Source: Thiobacter sp. AK1 (GTDB lineage Bacteria > Pseudomonadota > Gammaproteobacteria > Burkholderiales > Thiobacteraceae). From it: DNA of 64,000 nt. The notes beneath the pieces were generated by a model. The model was not told where the DNA came from, did no database searches, and saw nothing but the letters and a program-made list of their open reading frames with translations. Below, one piece after another: positions 39,142-48,085 of this stretch. Positions within the stretch are counted from its first letter, which is position 1; each line of letters starts with the position of its first letter. A program made the translations under genes and the position numbers. The DNA lies in contig NZ_JBAJEX010000001.1 of assembly GCF_039822265.1 (NCBI RefSeq), positions 434,001 to 498,000 of the forward strand. Reading direction: 5' to 3'.

Positions 39142-40779
39142 ATGCGTAGGCTTTACGGCTTTCCCGGCGGTGTGCATCCGCCCGAGCACAAGACCGAATC
39201 CAGCGGCCGTCCCATCGCGCCGGCGCCGCTGCCGGCACGCCTAGTGGTGCCCCTACTCCAGCACATCGGCAATCCCGCCAAACCCGTGGTGCAGCCTGGG
39301 CAGAAGGTGCTCAAGGGTGAGCTAATCGGCAAGGCAGACGGCTACATTTCGGTGAGCGTGCATGCGCCCACCTCGGGCACGGTGCGGGCGGTTGAGCCCC
39401 ATCCGGTGCCCCATCCCTCCGGCCTGCCGGCTTTGTGTGTGGTGATCGAGGCCGACGGCGAAGAGAGGTGGGTGGAAAAAACGCCCATCGATTATCTCCA
39501 TCTCGATCCGAGCGAGGTACGCAACCGCTTGCGCGACATGGGGCTGGCCGGTCTGGGCGGCGCCGTGTTTCCCACCTACGTCAAACTCAATCCGATCCCC
39601 GAGCGCAGCGTTCCCACCCTGGTGCTCAACGGCTGCGAGTGCGAGCCCTGGATCACCTGCGACGACCGTCTGATGCAGGAACGCGCCCCCAGCATCGTCG
39701 CGGGGGCGCGGATCATGCGCCATCTGCTGGATGCGCGAGAAGTCATCGTCGCCATTGAGGACAACAAGGCGGAGGCCATCGCCGCCATGCGCGAAGCCTG
39801 CCGGGACACTGATTTCGAAGTGGTCGTGGTACCCACCCTCTATCCGTCTGGCAGCGGCAAGCAGCTCATCCAACTGCTCACCGGGCGGGAAGTCCCCAGC
39901 GGCGGCCGCTCCACCGACGTGGGCGTGCAAGTCTTCAACGTGGGGACCGCCCACGCGCTGGACCGTGCAGTAAACCACGGGGAACCGCTGATCTCCCGCA
40001 TCGTCACCGTTACCGGCAACGTGCGCCGGCCGCAGAATTTCGAAGCGCCCCTCGGCATGCCCCTGGCAGAACTCGTCACGCTGGCGGGTACCCCGCGGGA
40101 AGACACCACCGGCTACATCATGGGTGGCCCGATGATGGGCTTCGATCTGAACTCGGATCAGGTCCCGGTGGTGAAGGCCATGAACTGCGTGATCGCCCGT
40201 TCGGAACGGCTGTTTCCGCCTTTACCCTTGCCCTTGCCCTGCATCCGCTGCACGCGCTGTGCCCAGGTCTGCCCCGTACGGCTGCAACCCCAGGATCTCT
40301 ACTGGTTCGCCCGTGCCAAGAATTTCGGCAAAGCCCAGGAGCACAATCTGTTCGATTGCATCGAGTGTGGCTGCTGCGCCTACGTCTGCCCCAGCCACAT
40401 TCCGCTGGTGGACTATTACCGTTTCGCCAAGAGTGAGATCTGGGCGCGGGAACGGGAAAAGAAGGCAGCAGACCGGGCGCGCGAACGCCACGAATTCCGC
40501 TTGCAGCGTCTGGAGCGGGAAAAGAAGGAACGCGCGGAAAAGCTGGCCCAGAAAGCCGTCGCCTCGAAGGACACTGCCGCCATGCCCAATCCCGATGCGC
40601 AGGCCAAGCGCGCCGCCATCCAGGCCGCGATCGAGCGGGCCCGCGCCAAGCAGGCGGGTATCGAGCCACGCAACGTGTCGCAACTGCCGCCGGACAAGCT
40701 GAAGGAAATCCAGGAAATCGAAGCACGGCGTGCCAAACTGCGGGAGGCCATGCAAAAGCAACCCGGGGACACACCATGA
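39142..40779 (+). CDS. rnfC: Rnf complex subunit C
   Basis: Peripheral flavin/iron-sulfur subunit of 545 residues that handles NAD(H). Visible: N-terminal FPGGVHPPEHK, the NuoF-like GLAGLGGAVFPTYVKL and NGCECEPWITCDDRLM blocks, two 4Fe-4S motifs CIRCTRCAQVCP (about 366) and CIECGCCAYVCP (about 404), then a highly charged Lys/Glu/Arg/Ala coiled-coil tail of some 120 residues. The start is the ATG at 39142; the longer frame from 39025 overlaps rnfB. The charged tail is typical of gammaproteobacterial RsxC too, though its length varies widely. Confidence 0.96.
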   Translation: MRRLYGFPGGVHPPEHKTESSGRPIAPAPLPARLVVPLLQHIGNPAKPVVQPGQKVLKGELIGKADGYISVSVHAPTSGTVRAVEPHPVPHPSGLPALCVVIEADGEERWVEKTPIDYLHLDPSEVRNRLRDMGLAGLGGAVFPTYVKLNPIPERSVPTLVLNGCECEPWITCDDRLMQERAPSIVAGARIMRHLLDAREVIVAIEDNKAEAIAAMREACRDTDFEVVVVPTLYPSGSGKQLIQLLTGREVPSGGRSTDVGVQVFNVGTAHALDRAVNHGEPLISRIVTVTGNVRRPQNFEAPLGMPLAELVTLAGTPREDTTGYIMGGPMMGFDLNSDQVPVVKAMNCVIARSERLFPPLPLPLPCIRCTRCAQVCPVRLQPQDLYWFARAKNFGKAQEHNLFDCIECGCCAYVCPSHIPLVDYYRFAKSEIWAREREKKAADRARERHEFRLQRLEREKKERAEKLAQKAVASKDTAAMPNPDAQAKRAAIQAAIERARAKQAGIEPRNVSQLPPDKLKEIQEIEARRAKLREAMQKQPGDTP

Positions 40780-41804
40780 CCTACGTGGCACAACCCGCAA
40801 GCGTCGGCATGATCATGGGCAAGGTACTGCTAGCGCTGGGCCTTGGCATTGCCGCCTACGTGATCTATTTCGGCCCCGCCATCCTGGTGAGTCTCACGCT
40901 CGCCTCCCTCGCTGCCCTCGCCTGCGAGGCGCTAGTCCTGCGCCTGCGTGGCTACGTAATCGCGCCCTTCTTGAAGGATGGCAGCGCCCTGGTCACGGCG
41001 TGGCTATTGGCGCTTTCCATGCCGCCGCTTGCGCCGTGGTGGCTGGTGGTGGCTGGCACCGCCTTCGCCATCGTGGTGGCCAAGCATCTCTACGGAGGAC
41101 TGGGGAACAACCTGTTTAATCCCGCCATGGCGGGCTACGTCCTGCTCTTGGTGTCCTTTCCTTCCCACATGACCCAGTGGCCGGCGGCGGAGATGCTGGC
41201 CCACGCCCACCTCTCCCTGCTCGACGCCGCGATCTACATTTTCACGGGCCATTTGCCCGCGGGCGTCACGCTCGATGCCATCACCATGGCCACGCCCCTG
41301 GACATGCTGAAGACCCAACTCAAACTCGGACATACGGTCAACGAAGTCACCCGCGCGCCCCTCTACGGCTACCTCGGAGGGCGCGGCAGTGAAGTCATCG
41401 CCGCTGCCTGGCTCGTTGGCGGACTTATCCTCCTCAAGCAGCGGGTGATCACCTGGCACGTGCCCGTGGCCATGCTGGCCGCCCTATTCGCCGCCGCCCT
41501 GTGGTTCCACGTGTACGACCCCGATCGTTACGTGGCACCCTGGTTTCATCTGGCCACGGGGGGTGCCATGCTGGGCGCCTTCTTCATCGCCACCGATCCC
41601 GTCACAGGCCCCACGACCCCCATGGGCAAGTTGATCTTCGGCGCCGCCATCGGTCTGCTCGTCTATCTCATTCGCACCTTCGGTGGCTATCCGGACGGCG
41701 TCGCCTTCGCGGTACTCATCATGAACATGGCCGTGCCTCTGATCGACCTCTACACCCAACCGCGGGTCATTGGGCACGACTCCAAGAAGTCCGACCGGTC
41801 ATGA
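40776..41804 (+). CDS. rnfD: Rnf complex subunit D
   Basis: Membrane flavoprotein of 342 residues with about nine helices, homologous to NqrB. The covalent FMN threonine lies in DAITMATPLD (S/T-x-A-T context), and GGLGNNLFNPAMAGYV and DPVTGPTTPMGKLIFG are family blocks. It overlaps rnfC by four bases and rnfG by four bases, so translation is coupled. Confidence 0.96.
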   Translation: MTYVAQPASVGMIMGKVLLALGLGIAAYVIYFGPAILVSLTLASLAALACEALVLRLRGYVIAPFLKDGSALVTAWLLALSMPPLAPWWLVVAGTAFAIVVAKHLYGGLGNNLFNPAMAGYVLLLVSFPSHMTQWPAAEMLAHAHLSLLDAAIYIFTGHLPAGVTLDAITMATPLDMLKTQLKLGHTVNEVTRAPLYGYLGGRGSEVIAAAWLVGGLILLKQRVITWHVPVAMLAALFAAALWFHVYDPDRYVAPWFHLATGGAMLGAFFIATDPVTGPTTPMGKLIFGAAIGLLVYLIRTFGGYPDGVAFAVLIMNMAVPLIDLYTQPRVIGHDSKKSDRS

Positions 41805-42448
41805 ATCCCGCCCTCGCCAATTCCGTGCGCACGGCGCTCATCCTGCTCGCCTTCACGCTGTTGGGCACGGCTATGCTGGCTTATACCTTTCAGCTTACGC
41901 GCGACATCATCGCCGCCAGCGAGGAACGGGAAAAACTCGCCCTCATCAGCCAAGTCTTGCCGCCGACGCTGTTCGACAACGATATCCTTACAGACACCAT
42001 CAAGCTGCCACCGACAGAAGCCTTGGGAACCATCGAACCTTCGCTGGTGTACCGAGCCACCCTACACGGCCAGCCCGCCGCCTTGGTGTTCGAGGCCGTG
42101 GCACCGGATGGCTACGCGGGTCGCATCTACTTGCTGGTAGCGGTGAAGGCCAACGGGGAACTGGCTGGCGTGCGCGTGGTATCGCATAATGAGACACCGG
42201 GGCTTGGCGACTACATCGACATCGCCAAAAGCCCTTGGATCCGTGTCTTCGAGGGTAAATCTTTGGCCAACGTCCGGCCCAACGGCTGGAAGGTCAAGAA
42301 AGACGGTGGCGATTTCCCCTACGTGAGCGGGGCGACCATCACGCCCCGCGCCGTCATCAAGGCGGTCCACGGGGTATTGATGTATTTCGAGAAAGAAGGC
42401 GGCCCCCTTTTCGCGCGCCCCGCCGCCTGGCAGGAGCAGCACAAATGA
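41801..42448 (+). CDS. rnfG: Rnf complex subunit G
   Basis: A 215-residue subunit with one N-terminal helix and a periplasmic FMN domain. FMN attaches to the Thr in [24 protein letters not shown] is the other conserved block. The ATG at 41801 overlaps the rnfD stop (ATGA); longer in-frame readings lie inside rnfD. It overlaps rnfE by four bases. Confidence 0.96.
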   Translation: MNPALANSVRTALILLAFTLLGTAMLAYTFQLTRDIIAASEEREKLALISQVLPPTLFDNDILTDTIKLPPTEALGTIEPSLVYRATLHGQPAALVFEAVAPDGYAGRIYLLVAVKANGELAGVRVVSHNETPGLGDYIDIAKSPWIRVFEGKSLANVRPNGWKVKKDGGDFPYVSGATITPRAVIKAVHGVLMYFEKEGGPLFARPAAWQEQHK

Positions 42449-43125
42449 GCGAAATGTCATATCGCGAAATAGCCTACAACGGCGTTTGGAAACAGAACAC
42501 CGGGCTGGTGCAGCTACTGGGCATGTGCCCCTTGCTGGCGATTAGCACCAGCTTCGTCAATGCCGTTAGCCTTGGTCTGGCGACGGTGGCCGTGATGGCC
42601 CTGTCCAACGCCTCCATCTCCCTCATTCGCAACGTGGTGCCCAAGGAAATCCGCATCGCCGTGTTCATCCTAATCATCGCCGCGCTGGTGACCACGGTAC
42701 AGCTGCTCATGAATGCCTTCGTCCATCCGCTCTACCTAGTATTGGGCATCTTCATCCCCTTGATCACGACCAACTGCATCGTGCTCGCCCGCTGTGAGGC
42801 CTTCGCTTCCAAGAACCGCGTCTTGCCTTCCGTTTTTGATGGCCTGATGATGGGCCTCGGCCTGACTGCCGTTTTAGCCGTGCTGGGCGCCATGCGAGAA
42901 ATCATCGGCAAGGGCACGCTGTTCTCGGGCCTTGACATGGTGTTCGGGCCCGCAGCGAAAGAATGGGTGCTCCACGTCCTCCCCACCGGCTATCCAGGCG
43001 TGCTGGTGGCCGTTTTGCCACCCGGTGCCTTCATCGGTCTAGGCTGTCTGATCGCCTTGAAGAACTGGCGCGATGCGCGCGCCGCCCAGCAGCGCGCGGC
43101 TCCGGCCGCGCTCAAGAGCGCATGA
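42445..43125 (+). CDS. rnfE: Rnf complex subunit E
   Basis: A 226-residue membrane protein with six helices, paralogous to RnfA. Hallmarks: [23 protein letters not shown] and [20 protein letters not shown], with the Cys residues that bind the shared membrane cluster. Overlaps rnfG and nth by four bases each, completing rnfABCDGE-nth, the same order as E. coli rsxABCDGE-nth. Confidence 0.97.
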   Translation: MSEMSYREIAYNGVWKQNTGLVQLLGMCPLLAISTSFVNAVSLGLATVAVMALSNASISLIRNVVPKEIRIAVFILIIAALVTTVQLLMNAFVHPLYLVLGIFIPLITTNCIVLARCEAFASKNRVLPSVFDGLMMGLGLTAVLAVLGAMREIIGKGTLFSGLDMVFGPAAKEWVLHVLPTGYPGVLVAVLPPGAFIGLGCLIALKNWRDARAAQQRAAPAALKSA

Positions 43126-43760
43126 ACGCGCGAAAGCGTCGGGAAATCTTCGAGCGGTTGCGCGCCTTCAACCCCCATCCCGCCACCGAGCTGGAATACC
43201 GCACGCCCTTCGAGCTGCTGATCGCGGTGATTCTCTCCGCCCAGGCCACGGACCGCAGCGTCAACCTCGCCACGCGCAAATTGTTCGCCAAGGCCAACAC
43301 ACCAGAGGGGATCCTGGCCCTGGGGGAGGAGGGATTGATTCCCTACATCCGCAGCATCGGCCTGTATCCCAGCAAGGCCAAGCACATCATCGCCACCTGC
43401 CGCATCTTGGTGGAACACTATGGCGGCCAGGTGCCCGCCACGCGCGAGGCGCTGGAGAAGCTACCTGGGGTGGGCCGCAAGACGGCCAACGTGGTGCTCA
43501 ATACCGCCTTCGGCCAGCCCACCATCGCGGTGGACACGCATATTTTCCGCGTCGCCAACCGCACGGGCCTTGCGCCCGGCAAGACGCCGCTGGAAGTGGA
43601 GCGCAAGCTGCTAAAATTCGTACCAGACGAATTCAAGCACGATGCGCATCACTGGTTGATCCTGCATGGACGCTATGTGTGCACCGCGCGCAAGCCAAAA
43701 TGCCCCGAGTGCCTGATTTTCGACCTGTGCGAGTATCGGCACAAAACAGCCGCGCCATGA
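43122..43760 (+). CDS. nth: Endonuclease III
   Basis: DNA glycosylase/AP lyase removing oxidised pyrimidines. The 212-residue protein (E. coli 211) has the helix-hairpin-helix [12 protein letters not shown] with the catalytic Lys, the catalytic Asp in [11 protein letters not shown], and the C-x6-C-x2-C-x5-C 4Fe-4S loop [17 protein letters not shown]. The ATG at 43122 overlaps rnfE (ATGA). Coupling of nth to Rnf/Rsx is widespread and may serve redox maintenance of its cluster, though that is conjecture. Confidence 0.97.
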   Translation: MNARKRREIFERLRAFNPHPATELEYRTPFELLIAVILSAQATDRSVNLATRKLFAKANTPEGILALGEEGLIPYIRSIGLYPSKAKHIIATCRILVEHYGGQVPATREALEKLPGVGRKTANVVLNTAFGQPTIAVDTHIFRVANRTGLAPGKTPLEVERKLLKFVPDEFKHDAHHWLILHGRYVCTARKPKCPECLIFDLCEYRHKTAAP

Positions 43761-43769
43761 GGGGACAGC

Positions 43770-44861
43770 ATGTCCATCGCCACCGCCCTCGCCACCGGGC
43801 GCACCGCCCGTGAAGACCTCGCCTACGAGGCGGTGGCCGGCGCCATGGTGCGCGCGGGCCTGGCCCACGCCAATAGCGTGCTGCTTTTTCTCACCCCGGA
43901 ATTCGCGCCCGACCCGCAACCCGCTCTGCGCGCCGCCTCCCGCGCCGCCAACTGCACCCAGGTGGTGGGATGTTCCGCGGCAGGCATTTTCACCGAACAG
44001 GAATGGGTGCTCGACGCACCAGCCGCTGCCGCCATGGTGTTCGGCGGCCGCGTGTCCCTGATGCCCCGCCATGGCGAAGCCCCAGACGAACTGATCCTGG
44101 CGCTGGCCGCGCCCAATGCCATCAACATAAGTTGGCTGCGGGCGCCCGGCCGGCGCTTCGGGGGCGTGTCCGGTGATGCCACCGGCCAAGGCCCCTTCAA
44201 GGTGTGGTGCGGGGGGCGGGTAGCGGTCAATGGGCGCTGCGAGACCGTCCTACGTGGGGCGCGCGGCGCGGTGGGCGTCTCCCAGGGCGTGCGACCCCTG
44301 TCGCCACCCCTGGAAATCACCCAGGTAAGTGGCTACGACGTGATCAGCCTGGGCAGCCAGCCTTCCCTCAACAGCCTGGCGCGCGAGCTGCCGCTGGAGG
44401 TGCGCGAGCTGGATCGCCTGCCCTTGCATCTCATCCTCGCTGGCGTGATCTTCGGTGATCCAGACACCGCCATCCAGGAGGGACGTTACCGGCTGGCACC
44501 CGTGATCGCCGCCAACAGCGACGACCGCTCGGTGACACTCTCCGCGCGTCTTACGCCGGGCGAGCGTCTGTTCTGGGCCCTGCGGCAACCGCTGGCGGCG
44601 GAACGCGACATGCGCCTCACCTTGGAACGGGTGCGACAAGAGTTGTCGAGCGAGCCCGACTTCGGCCTGTTCTTTCCCTGCATGGGCCGCGGGCCCTATT
44701 TCTACGGCGGCATCGATCGTGATCTGGAATTGATCAAAGGACGCTTCCCAGGACTGCCCTTGATCGGCTTCTACGGCAACGGCGAGATCGCGCCCCTGGA
44801 TGGGCGTAACGAGCTTTTCCAGTACTCGGGCGTGTTGGGGCTGTTTTGCATCGATGTTTGA
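43770..44861 (+). CDS. FIST-domain sensory protein
   Basis: A 363-residue protein made of FIST_N (about 25-215; VVGCSAAGIF, AAMVFGG) and FIST_C (about 220-355; FFPCMGRGPYFYGG, PLIGFYGNGEIAPL, YSGVLGLFCI). FIST domains are thought to sense small ligands such as amino acids upstream of signalling proteins (family knowledge). No kinase or chemoreceptor gene is adjacent. GAGGGGAC precedes the ATG. Its last codons overlap the DUF1841 gene by eight bases, so they are co-translated. Confidence 0.88.
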   Translation: MSIATALATGRTAREDLAYEAVAGAMVRAGLAHANSVLLFLTPEFAPDPQPALRAASRAANCTQVVGCSAAGIFTEQEWVLDAPAAAAMVFGGRVSLMPRHGEAPDELILALAAPNAINISWLRAPGRRFGGVSGDATGQGPFKVWCGGRVAVNGRCETVLRGARGAVGVSQGVRPLSPPLEITQVSGYDVISLGSQPSLNSLARELPLEVRELDRLPLHLILAGVIFGDPDTAIQEGRYRLAPVIAANSDDRSVTLSARLTPGERLFWALRQPLAAERDMRLTLERVRQELSSEPDFGLFFPCMGRGPYFYGGIDRDLELIKGRFPGLPLIGFYGNGEIAPLDGRNELFQYSGVLGLFCIDV

Positions 44862-45285
44862 TCCCGACCGGGAACAGGTGCGCCGGTTCTACTGCGAAAC
44901 CTGGCGCAAATATCGCGACCGCGAGCCGCTGCAAGGCAGCGAAACGCTGGCCATCGAGGTGATCCTGCTCCATCCCGAGTACCACGGCGTGCTTGCGCAA
45001 CCCGAGCGCTACGTGGATCGCGACTACCCCCCGGAGATGGGTGCCGTCAATCCCTTCCTACACCTGAGCGTGCACCTGGCCATCCTGGAGCAGCTCTCCA
45101 TCGACCAACCGGCTGGCATTCGCAGTCGTTACCAGAAACTTTTGGCGAGCGGCCTCGATGCCCACGACGCCCAGCATGCGCTGGGGGAATGTCTGATGGA
45201 GATGATCTGGCAGGCCCAGCATCACCACACCCCGCCCGACGCCGCCGTCTATCTCCGCTGTCTGGACGACAAACTGGGCGCGTGA
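44854..45285 (+). CDS. DUF1841 family protein
   Basis: A 143-residue soluble protein, MFDPDREQVRRFYCETWRKY..., with AIEVILLHPEYH, NPFLHLSVHLAILEQLSIDQPAGIR and ECLMEMIWQAQ, the DUF1841 blocks of beta- and gammaproteobacteria. Function unknown; the repeated His residues (HPEYH, LHLSVHLA, QHHH) suggest metal binding but this is unproven. The start overlaps the FIST gene; the longer frame from 44800 is inside it. A terminator begins at its stop codon. Confidence 0.9.
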   Translation: MFDPDREQVRRFYCETWRKYRDREPLQGSETLAIEVILLHPEYHGVLAQPERYVDRDYPPEMGAVNPFLHLSVHLAILEQLSIDQPAGIRSRYQKLLASGLDAHDAQHALGECLMEMIWQAQHHHTPPDAAVYLRCLDDKLGA

Positions 45286-45311
45286 AAAAACCCGGCAGCG
45301 CCGGGTTTTTT
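45285..45311. terminator. Bidirectional Rho-independent terminator
   Basis: AAAAAACCCGGC-AGC-GCCGGGTTTTTT, a perfect stem with A- and T-runs on both sides, between the DUF1841 gene (+) and the convergent cytochrome gene (-). Confidence 0.93.
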
Positions 45312-45332
45312 CTGGTTCAGGCCAAGCACGCA

Positions 45333-45656
45333 TCAGCGCTTATATTTGAGACCAGACTGGCTGGCAAAATAGGCCGCCAGATCGGCGATGTCTTGATCGG
45401 AGAGGTTGGCGGCCTGGCCATTCATGATGGCGTTGACACGGCTCTTGTCGCGATAGGCCTTGAGGGCGTGCTCCAGGTAGTCATCGTTCTGGCCGGCGAG
45501 CTTGGGAAACGCGGGGGTCGGGCTGTTGCCATCGGCCCCATGGCAGGAGGCACAGACGGTGCTCTTGGCCTTGCCAGCGGCGGCATTGCCGGCGGCGGCA
45601 GCGGGCAGCGCCACCAGGGCGAGGATCGCGGTGGCGAGGAAGATACGCGTGTTCAT
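45333..45656 (-). CDS. Periplasmic monohaem cytochrome c (class I)
   Basis: A 107-residue protein with a signal peptide (IFLATAILALVALPAAAAG) and one haem site, VCASCHGADGN. FPKLAGQNDDYLEHALKAY, the likely Met ligand near INAIMNGQAANLSDQDIADLAAYFAS complete a c4/c5-like fold. I use the ATG at 45656 because the ribosome site GGGATGGA suits it better than the upstream ATG. A probable electron carrier, perhaps toward cbb3 oxidase. It sits 15 bases after a paralogous cytochrome gene. Confidence 0.9.
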   Translation of the reverse strand: MNTRIFLATAILALVALPAAAAGNAAAGKAKSTVCASCHGADGNSPTPAFPKLAGQNDDYLEHALKAYRDKSRVNAIMNGQAANLSDQDIADLAAYFASQSGLKYKR

Positions 45657-45671
45657 GTTTTCCATCCCTTC

Positions 45672-45995
45672 TTACTTGGCGTCGGAATAGTAGGCGGCGA
45701 GATCGGCCATGTCCTGATCGGAGAGACTGCCGGCGATCGCGCGCATGGTGGCGTGCTTGCGCTCGCCCGCCTTGTAGGCCTTGAGCGCAGCGATGATGTA
45801 TTCCGCGTGCTGGCCGCCGATCTTCGGCACCCGATAGGTGTCGGGATAGACGCTGCGATAGCCCTCGATGCCGTGGCATCCGGCGCACATGGAGCTTTTG
45901 TTCTTGCCCGCGGCGGCATTCCCCTCCGCCAGGGCACTGCCGCTCGCAGCGGCCGTCAGCATCACGAGCAGGCTGGCTAGGACGTGTTTGCTCAT
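45672..45995 (-). CDS. Periplasmic monohaem cytochrome c (class I), paralogue
   Basis: A 107-residue protein: signal peptide (LASLLVMLTAAASGSALAEG), haem site MCAGCHGIEGY, VPKIGGQHAEYIIAALKAYKAGERKHATM with the likely Met ligand, and the shared ending SLSDQDMADLAAYYS. The insertion YRSVYPDTYRVPKIGG distinguishes it from the neighbour. AGGAAA precedes the ATG. The two probably arose by duplication and are co-transcribed, divergent from the first SulP gene. They might accept electrons from sulfur oxidation, which is inference only. Confidence 0.9.
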   Translation of the reverse strand: MSKHVLASLLVMLTAAASGSALAEGNAAAGKNKSSMCAGCHGIEGYRSVYPDTYRVPKIGGQHAEYIIAALKAYKAGERKHATMRAIAGSLSDQDMADLAAYYSDAK

Positions 45996-46163
45996 TTTCC
46001 TCACTCTTTCGGGTGGTTTGTGAAAGCTTCAAAACCGGACGGACCGCGCTCTGCTTTGATGTGTGACGGGCACCCCCCCGCGCGCGGCCAAAACGAATTG
46101 GGCGTTATTCTATGCGTAGGCAGCAGCGCCCCGCAACCGGCATGCATTTGCCGCTGGCGCGTA

Positions 46164-46185
46164 AATATTAGATACTCCTAATGTT
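46164..46185. promoter_or_regulatory. AT-rich imperfect palindrome in the cytochrome/SulP divergent region
   Basis: AATATTAG-ATACTC-CTAATGTT, arms matching at 7 of 8 positions, stands out in GC-rich DNA about 24 bases before the SulP start. Position and AT content suggest an operator; the binding protein is unknown. Confidence 0.4.
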
Positions 46186-46208
46186 TTTGCCCACTCGACG
46201 AGATTTTC

Positions 46209-48014
46209 ATGAGTCTTGCCTCCCGTTTTTCCGACACCTTGGCCTGCAATTTGTGGATCTACCGCATCCTGCCCTTTTTGCGCTGGTGGCCGCGGGTGAA
46301 CCGGCAGACGCTGCGATCGGATGCCATCGCCGGTCTCACCGGCGCGCTCATCGTCCTGCCCCAGGGAGTCGCCTTCGCCACCATCGCCGGCCTGCCGCCC
46401 CAGTACGGCCTGTACGCCGCCATGGTGCCCGCCGTCATCGCCGCCCTGTTCGGCTCCAGCTGGCACCTGGTCTCCGGCCCCACCACCGCCATCTCCATCG
46501 CGGTGTTCGCCTCCGTCGCCCCCCACGCCACCCCAGGCAGCCCCGAGTTCATCAAACTGGTCCTCACCCTCACCTTCCTGGTGGGCGTGTTCGAACTCCT
46601 CCTCGGCCTCGCCCGCATGGGCACCCTGGTCAACTTCATCTCCCACACCGTGGTCATCGGCTTCACCGCCGGTGCTGCCGTGCTCATCGCCGGCAGCCAG
46701 ATCAAACACTTTTTCGGGCTGGAAATGGCGCGCGGGCTGCCGTTGCATGAAATCCTCTACCACCTCGTCTTGAAACTGGACCAGATCAACCCCTACGTCA
46801 CCGCCGTCGGCTTGATCACCCTGCTCTCGGGCATCCTGGTCAAACGCTACCTGCCGCGCTTTCCCTACATGATCGGTGCGATGATCGTGGGTTCGCTGGC
46901 GGCGTTCGTCCTCAACCACCATTTCGGCACCCTGCACACGGGAATCCGCACCGTGGGGGCCCTGCCCGCGGGGCTACCACCTCTGTCGATGCCGGATTTC
47001 TCCTTCAAGGCGCTCCATGACATGTTGTTTCCGGCGCTGGTGGTGACCATGCTGGCGCTCACCGAGGCCGTGTCCATTTCCCGCGCCATCGCCGCCAAGT
47101 CCGAGCAGCGCATCGATGGCAACCAGGAATTCATCGGTCAGGGCCTGTCCAACATCCTAGGTAGCTTCTTCTCCAGCTACGCCTCTTCCGGCTCCTTCAA
47201 TCGCAGCGGCGTCAACTACGCCTCTGGCGCCCAGACCCCCCTGGCCGCCGTGTTCGCTTCCCTCGCCCTGGTGCTGATCCTGCTTCTGGTCGCACCGCTG
47301 GCTGCCTACCTGCCCACCGCCGCCATGGCCGGCATCTTGTTCCTGGTGGCTTGGGGCCTGATCGATTTCCATCACATCGGCGCCATCTGGAAGATGAGCC
47401 GCAGTGAATCCCTAGTGCTCTGGGTGACCTTGATCGGCACCCTGATCAACCTGGAGAAGGGCATCTTCTTCGGCGTGCTGCTTTCCCTCATGTTCTACCT
47501 CTACCGCACCTCGCGCCCCCAGGTGCAGGCGGTGGTACCAGATCCGGAGCCGGGCAGCTATCACTACATCGACGCCACTGGCCGCCGCGAGTGTCCGCAA
47601 CTCAAGATGCTGCGAATCAACGGCTCCATCTTCTTTGGGGCGGTAGACCACGTGCAATCGCACTTGCACCAGGTGGACGCGGACAATCCCCAAGCCAAGC
47701 ACGTGCTGATCGTGGCCTCTGGCATCAACTTCGTGGACATCGCCGGGGCGGAAATGCTGGTGCAGGAAGCCAAGCGCCGCCGCCGCATGGGGGGCGGTCT
47801 GTATTTCTACCGCGTCAAGGAAAGCGCCTGCGAGATGCTGCGGCGCGGCAGCTATGCCGAGGAAATCGGCAAGGAAAACATTTTCCCGGCCAAGAGCCGG
47901 CCCATCGAGGCCATCTATCCCAAGCTGGACGCAGACGTCTGCGCGCGCTGCACAGCGCGCATCTTCCCCGAGTGCCAAGAGCAGCTGCCGGATGGACGGA
48001 GGCGAACAGACTAA
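46209..48014 (+). CDS. SulP family anion transporter with STAS domain and Cys tail (copy 1)
   Basis: A 601-residue SulP permease: membrane domain with PQGVAFATIAGLPPQYGLYAAMVP (the SulP signature) and GSFFSSYASSGSFNRSGVNYASGAQTPLAAVFASL, then a STAS domain from about residue 447 (INGSIFFGAVDHVQ, GINFVDIAGAEML). Members carry sulfate, bicarbonate or other anions, often with Na+ or H+. After the STAS domain comes an unusual tail with C578-x2-C581-x7-C589, shared with copy 2. Large blocks are nearly identical at DNA level to the copy at 51626. The nearby carbonic anhydrase gene makes bicarbonate a candidate substrate; sulfate is equally possible. Confidence 0.92.
   Translation: MSLASRFSDTLACNLWIYRILPFLRWWPRVNRQTLRSDAIAGLTGALIVLPQGVAFATIAGLPPQYGLYAAMVPAVIAALFGSSWHLVSGPTTAISIAVFASVAPHATPGSPEFIKLVLTLTFLVGVFELLLGLARMGTLVNFISHTVVIGFTAGAAVLIAGSQIKHFFGLEMARGLPLHEILYHLVLKLDQINPYVTAVGLITLLSGILVKRYLPRFPYMIGAMIVGSLAAFVLNHHFGTLHTGIRTVGALPAGLPPLSMPDFSFKALHDMLFPALVVTMLALTEAVSISRAIAAKSEQRIDGNQEFIGQGLSNILGSFFSSYASSGSFNRSGVNYASGAQTPLAAVFASLALVLILLLVAPLAAYLPTAAMAGILFLVAWGLIDFHHIGAIWKMSRSESLVLWVTLIGTLINLEKGIFFGVLLSLMFYLYRTSRPQVQAVVPDPEPGSYHYIDATGRRECPQLKMLRINGSIFFGAVDHVQSHLHQVDADNPQAKHVLIVASGINFVDIAGAEMLVQEAKRRRRMGGGLYFYRVKESACEMLRRGSYAEEIGKENIFPAKSRPIEAIYPKLDADVCARCTARIFPECQEQLPDGRRRTD
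46259..46705 (+). repeat. Gene-conversion block A, SulP copy 1
   Basis: 447 bases matching 51649-52095 at all but two positions (46351 region CCCAGGGAGTC against CACAGGGGGTC), offset exactly 5390. Identity stops abruptly after the codons for GSQIK. Confidence 0.9.
47028..47377 (+). repeat. Gene-conversion block C, SulP copy 1
   Basis: About 350 bases matching 52418-52767 with three mismatches; a smaller perfect block B (58 bases) lies at 46818-46875 and 52208-52265. DNA between the blocks is clearly diverged. Confidence 0.9.
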
Positions 48015-48020
48015 GTGTAT

Positions 48021-48077
48021 TTGCCCTAGCGCCCGAAAACGCTACAATTTGACGTTTTCTTGACGTTCGTTTTCGGG
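48021..48077 (+). promoter_or_regulatory. Promoter with CGTTTTC inverted and direct repeats
   Basis: A possible promoter, TTGCCC (48021-48026), 16 bases, TACAAT (48043-48048), lies within a 10-bp perfect inverted repeat CCCGAAAACG (48032-48041) and CGTTTTCGGG (48068-48077). A further CGTTTTC occurs at 48053-48059, and TTGACGTT is repeated nearby. The three half-sites around the -10 box look like an operator. Confidence 0.5.
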
Positions 48078-48085
48078 AGCCCATC

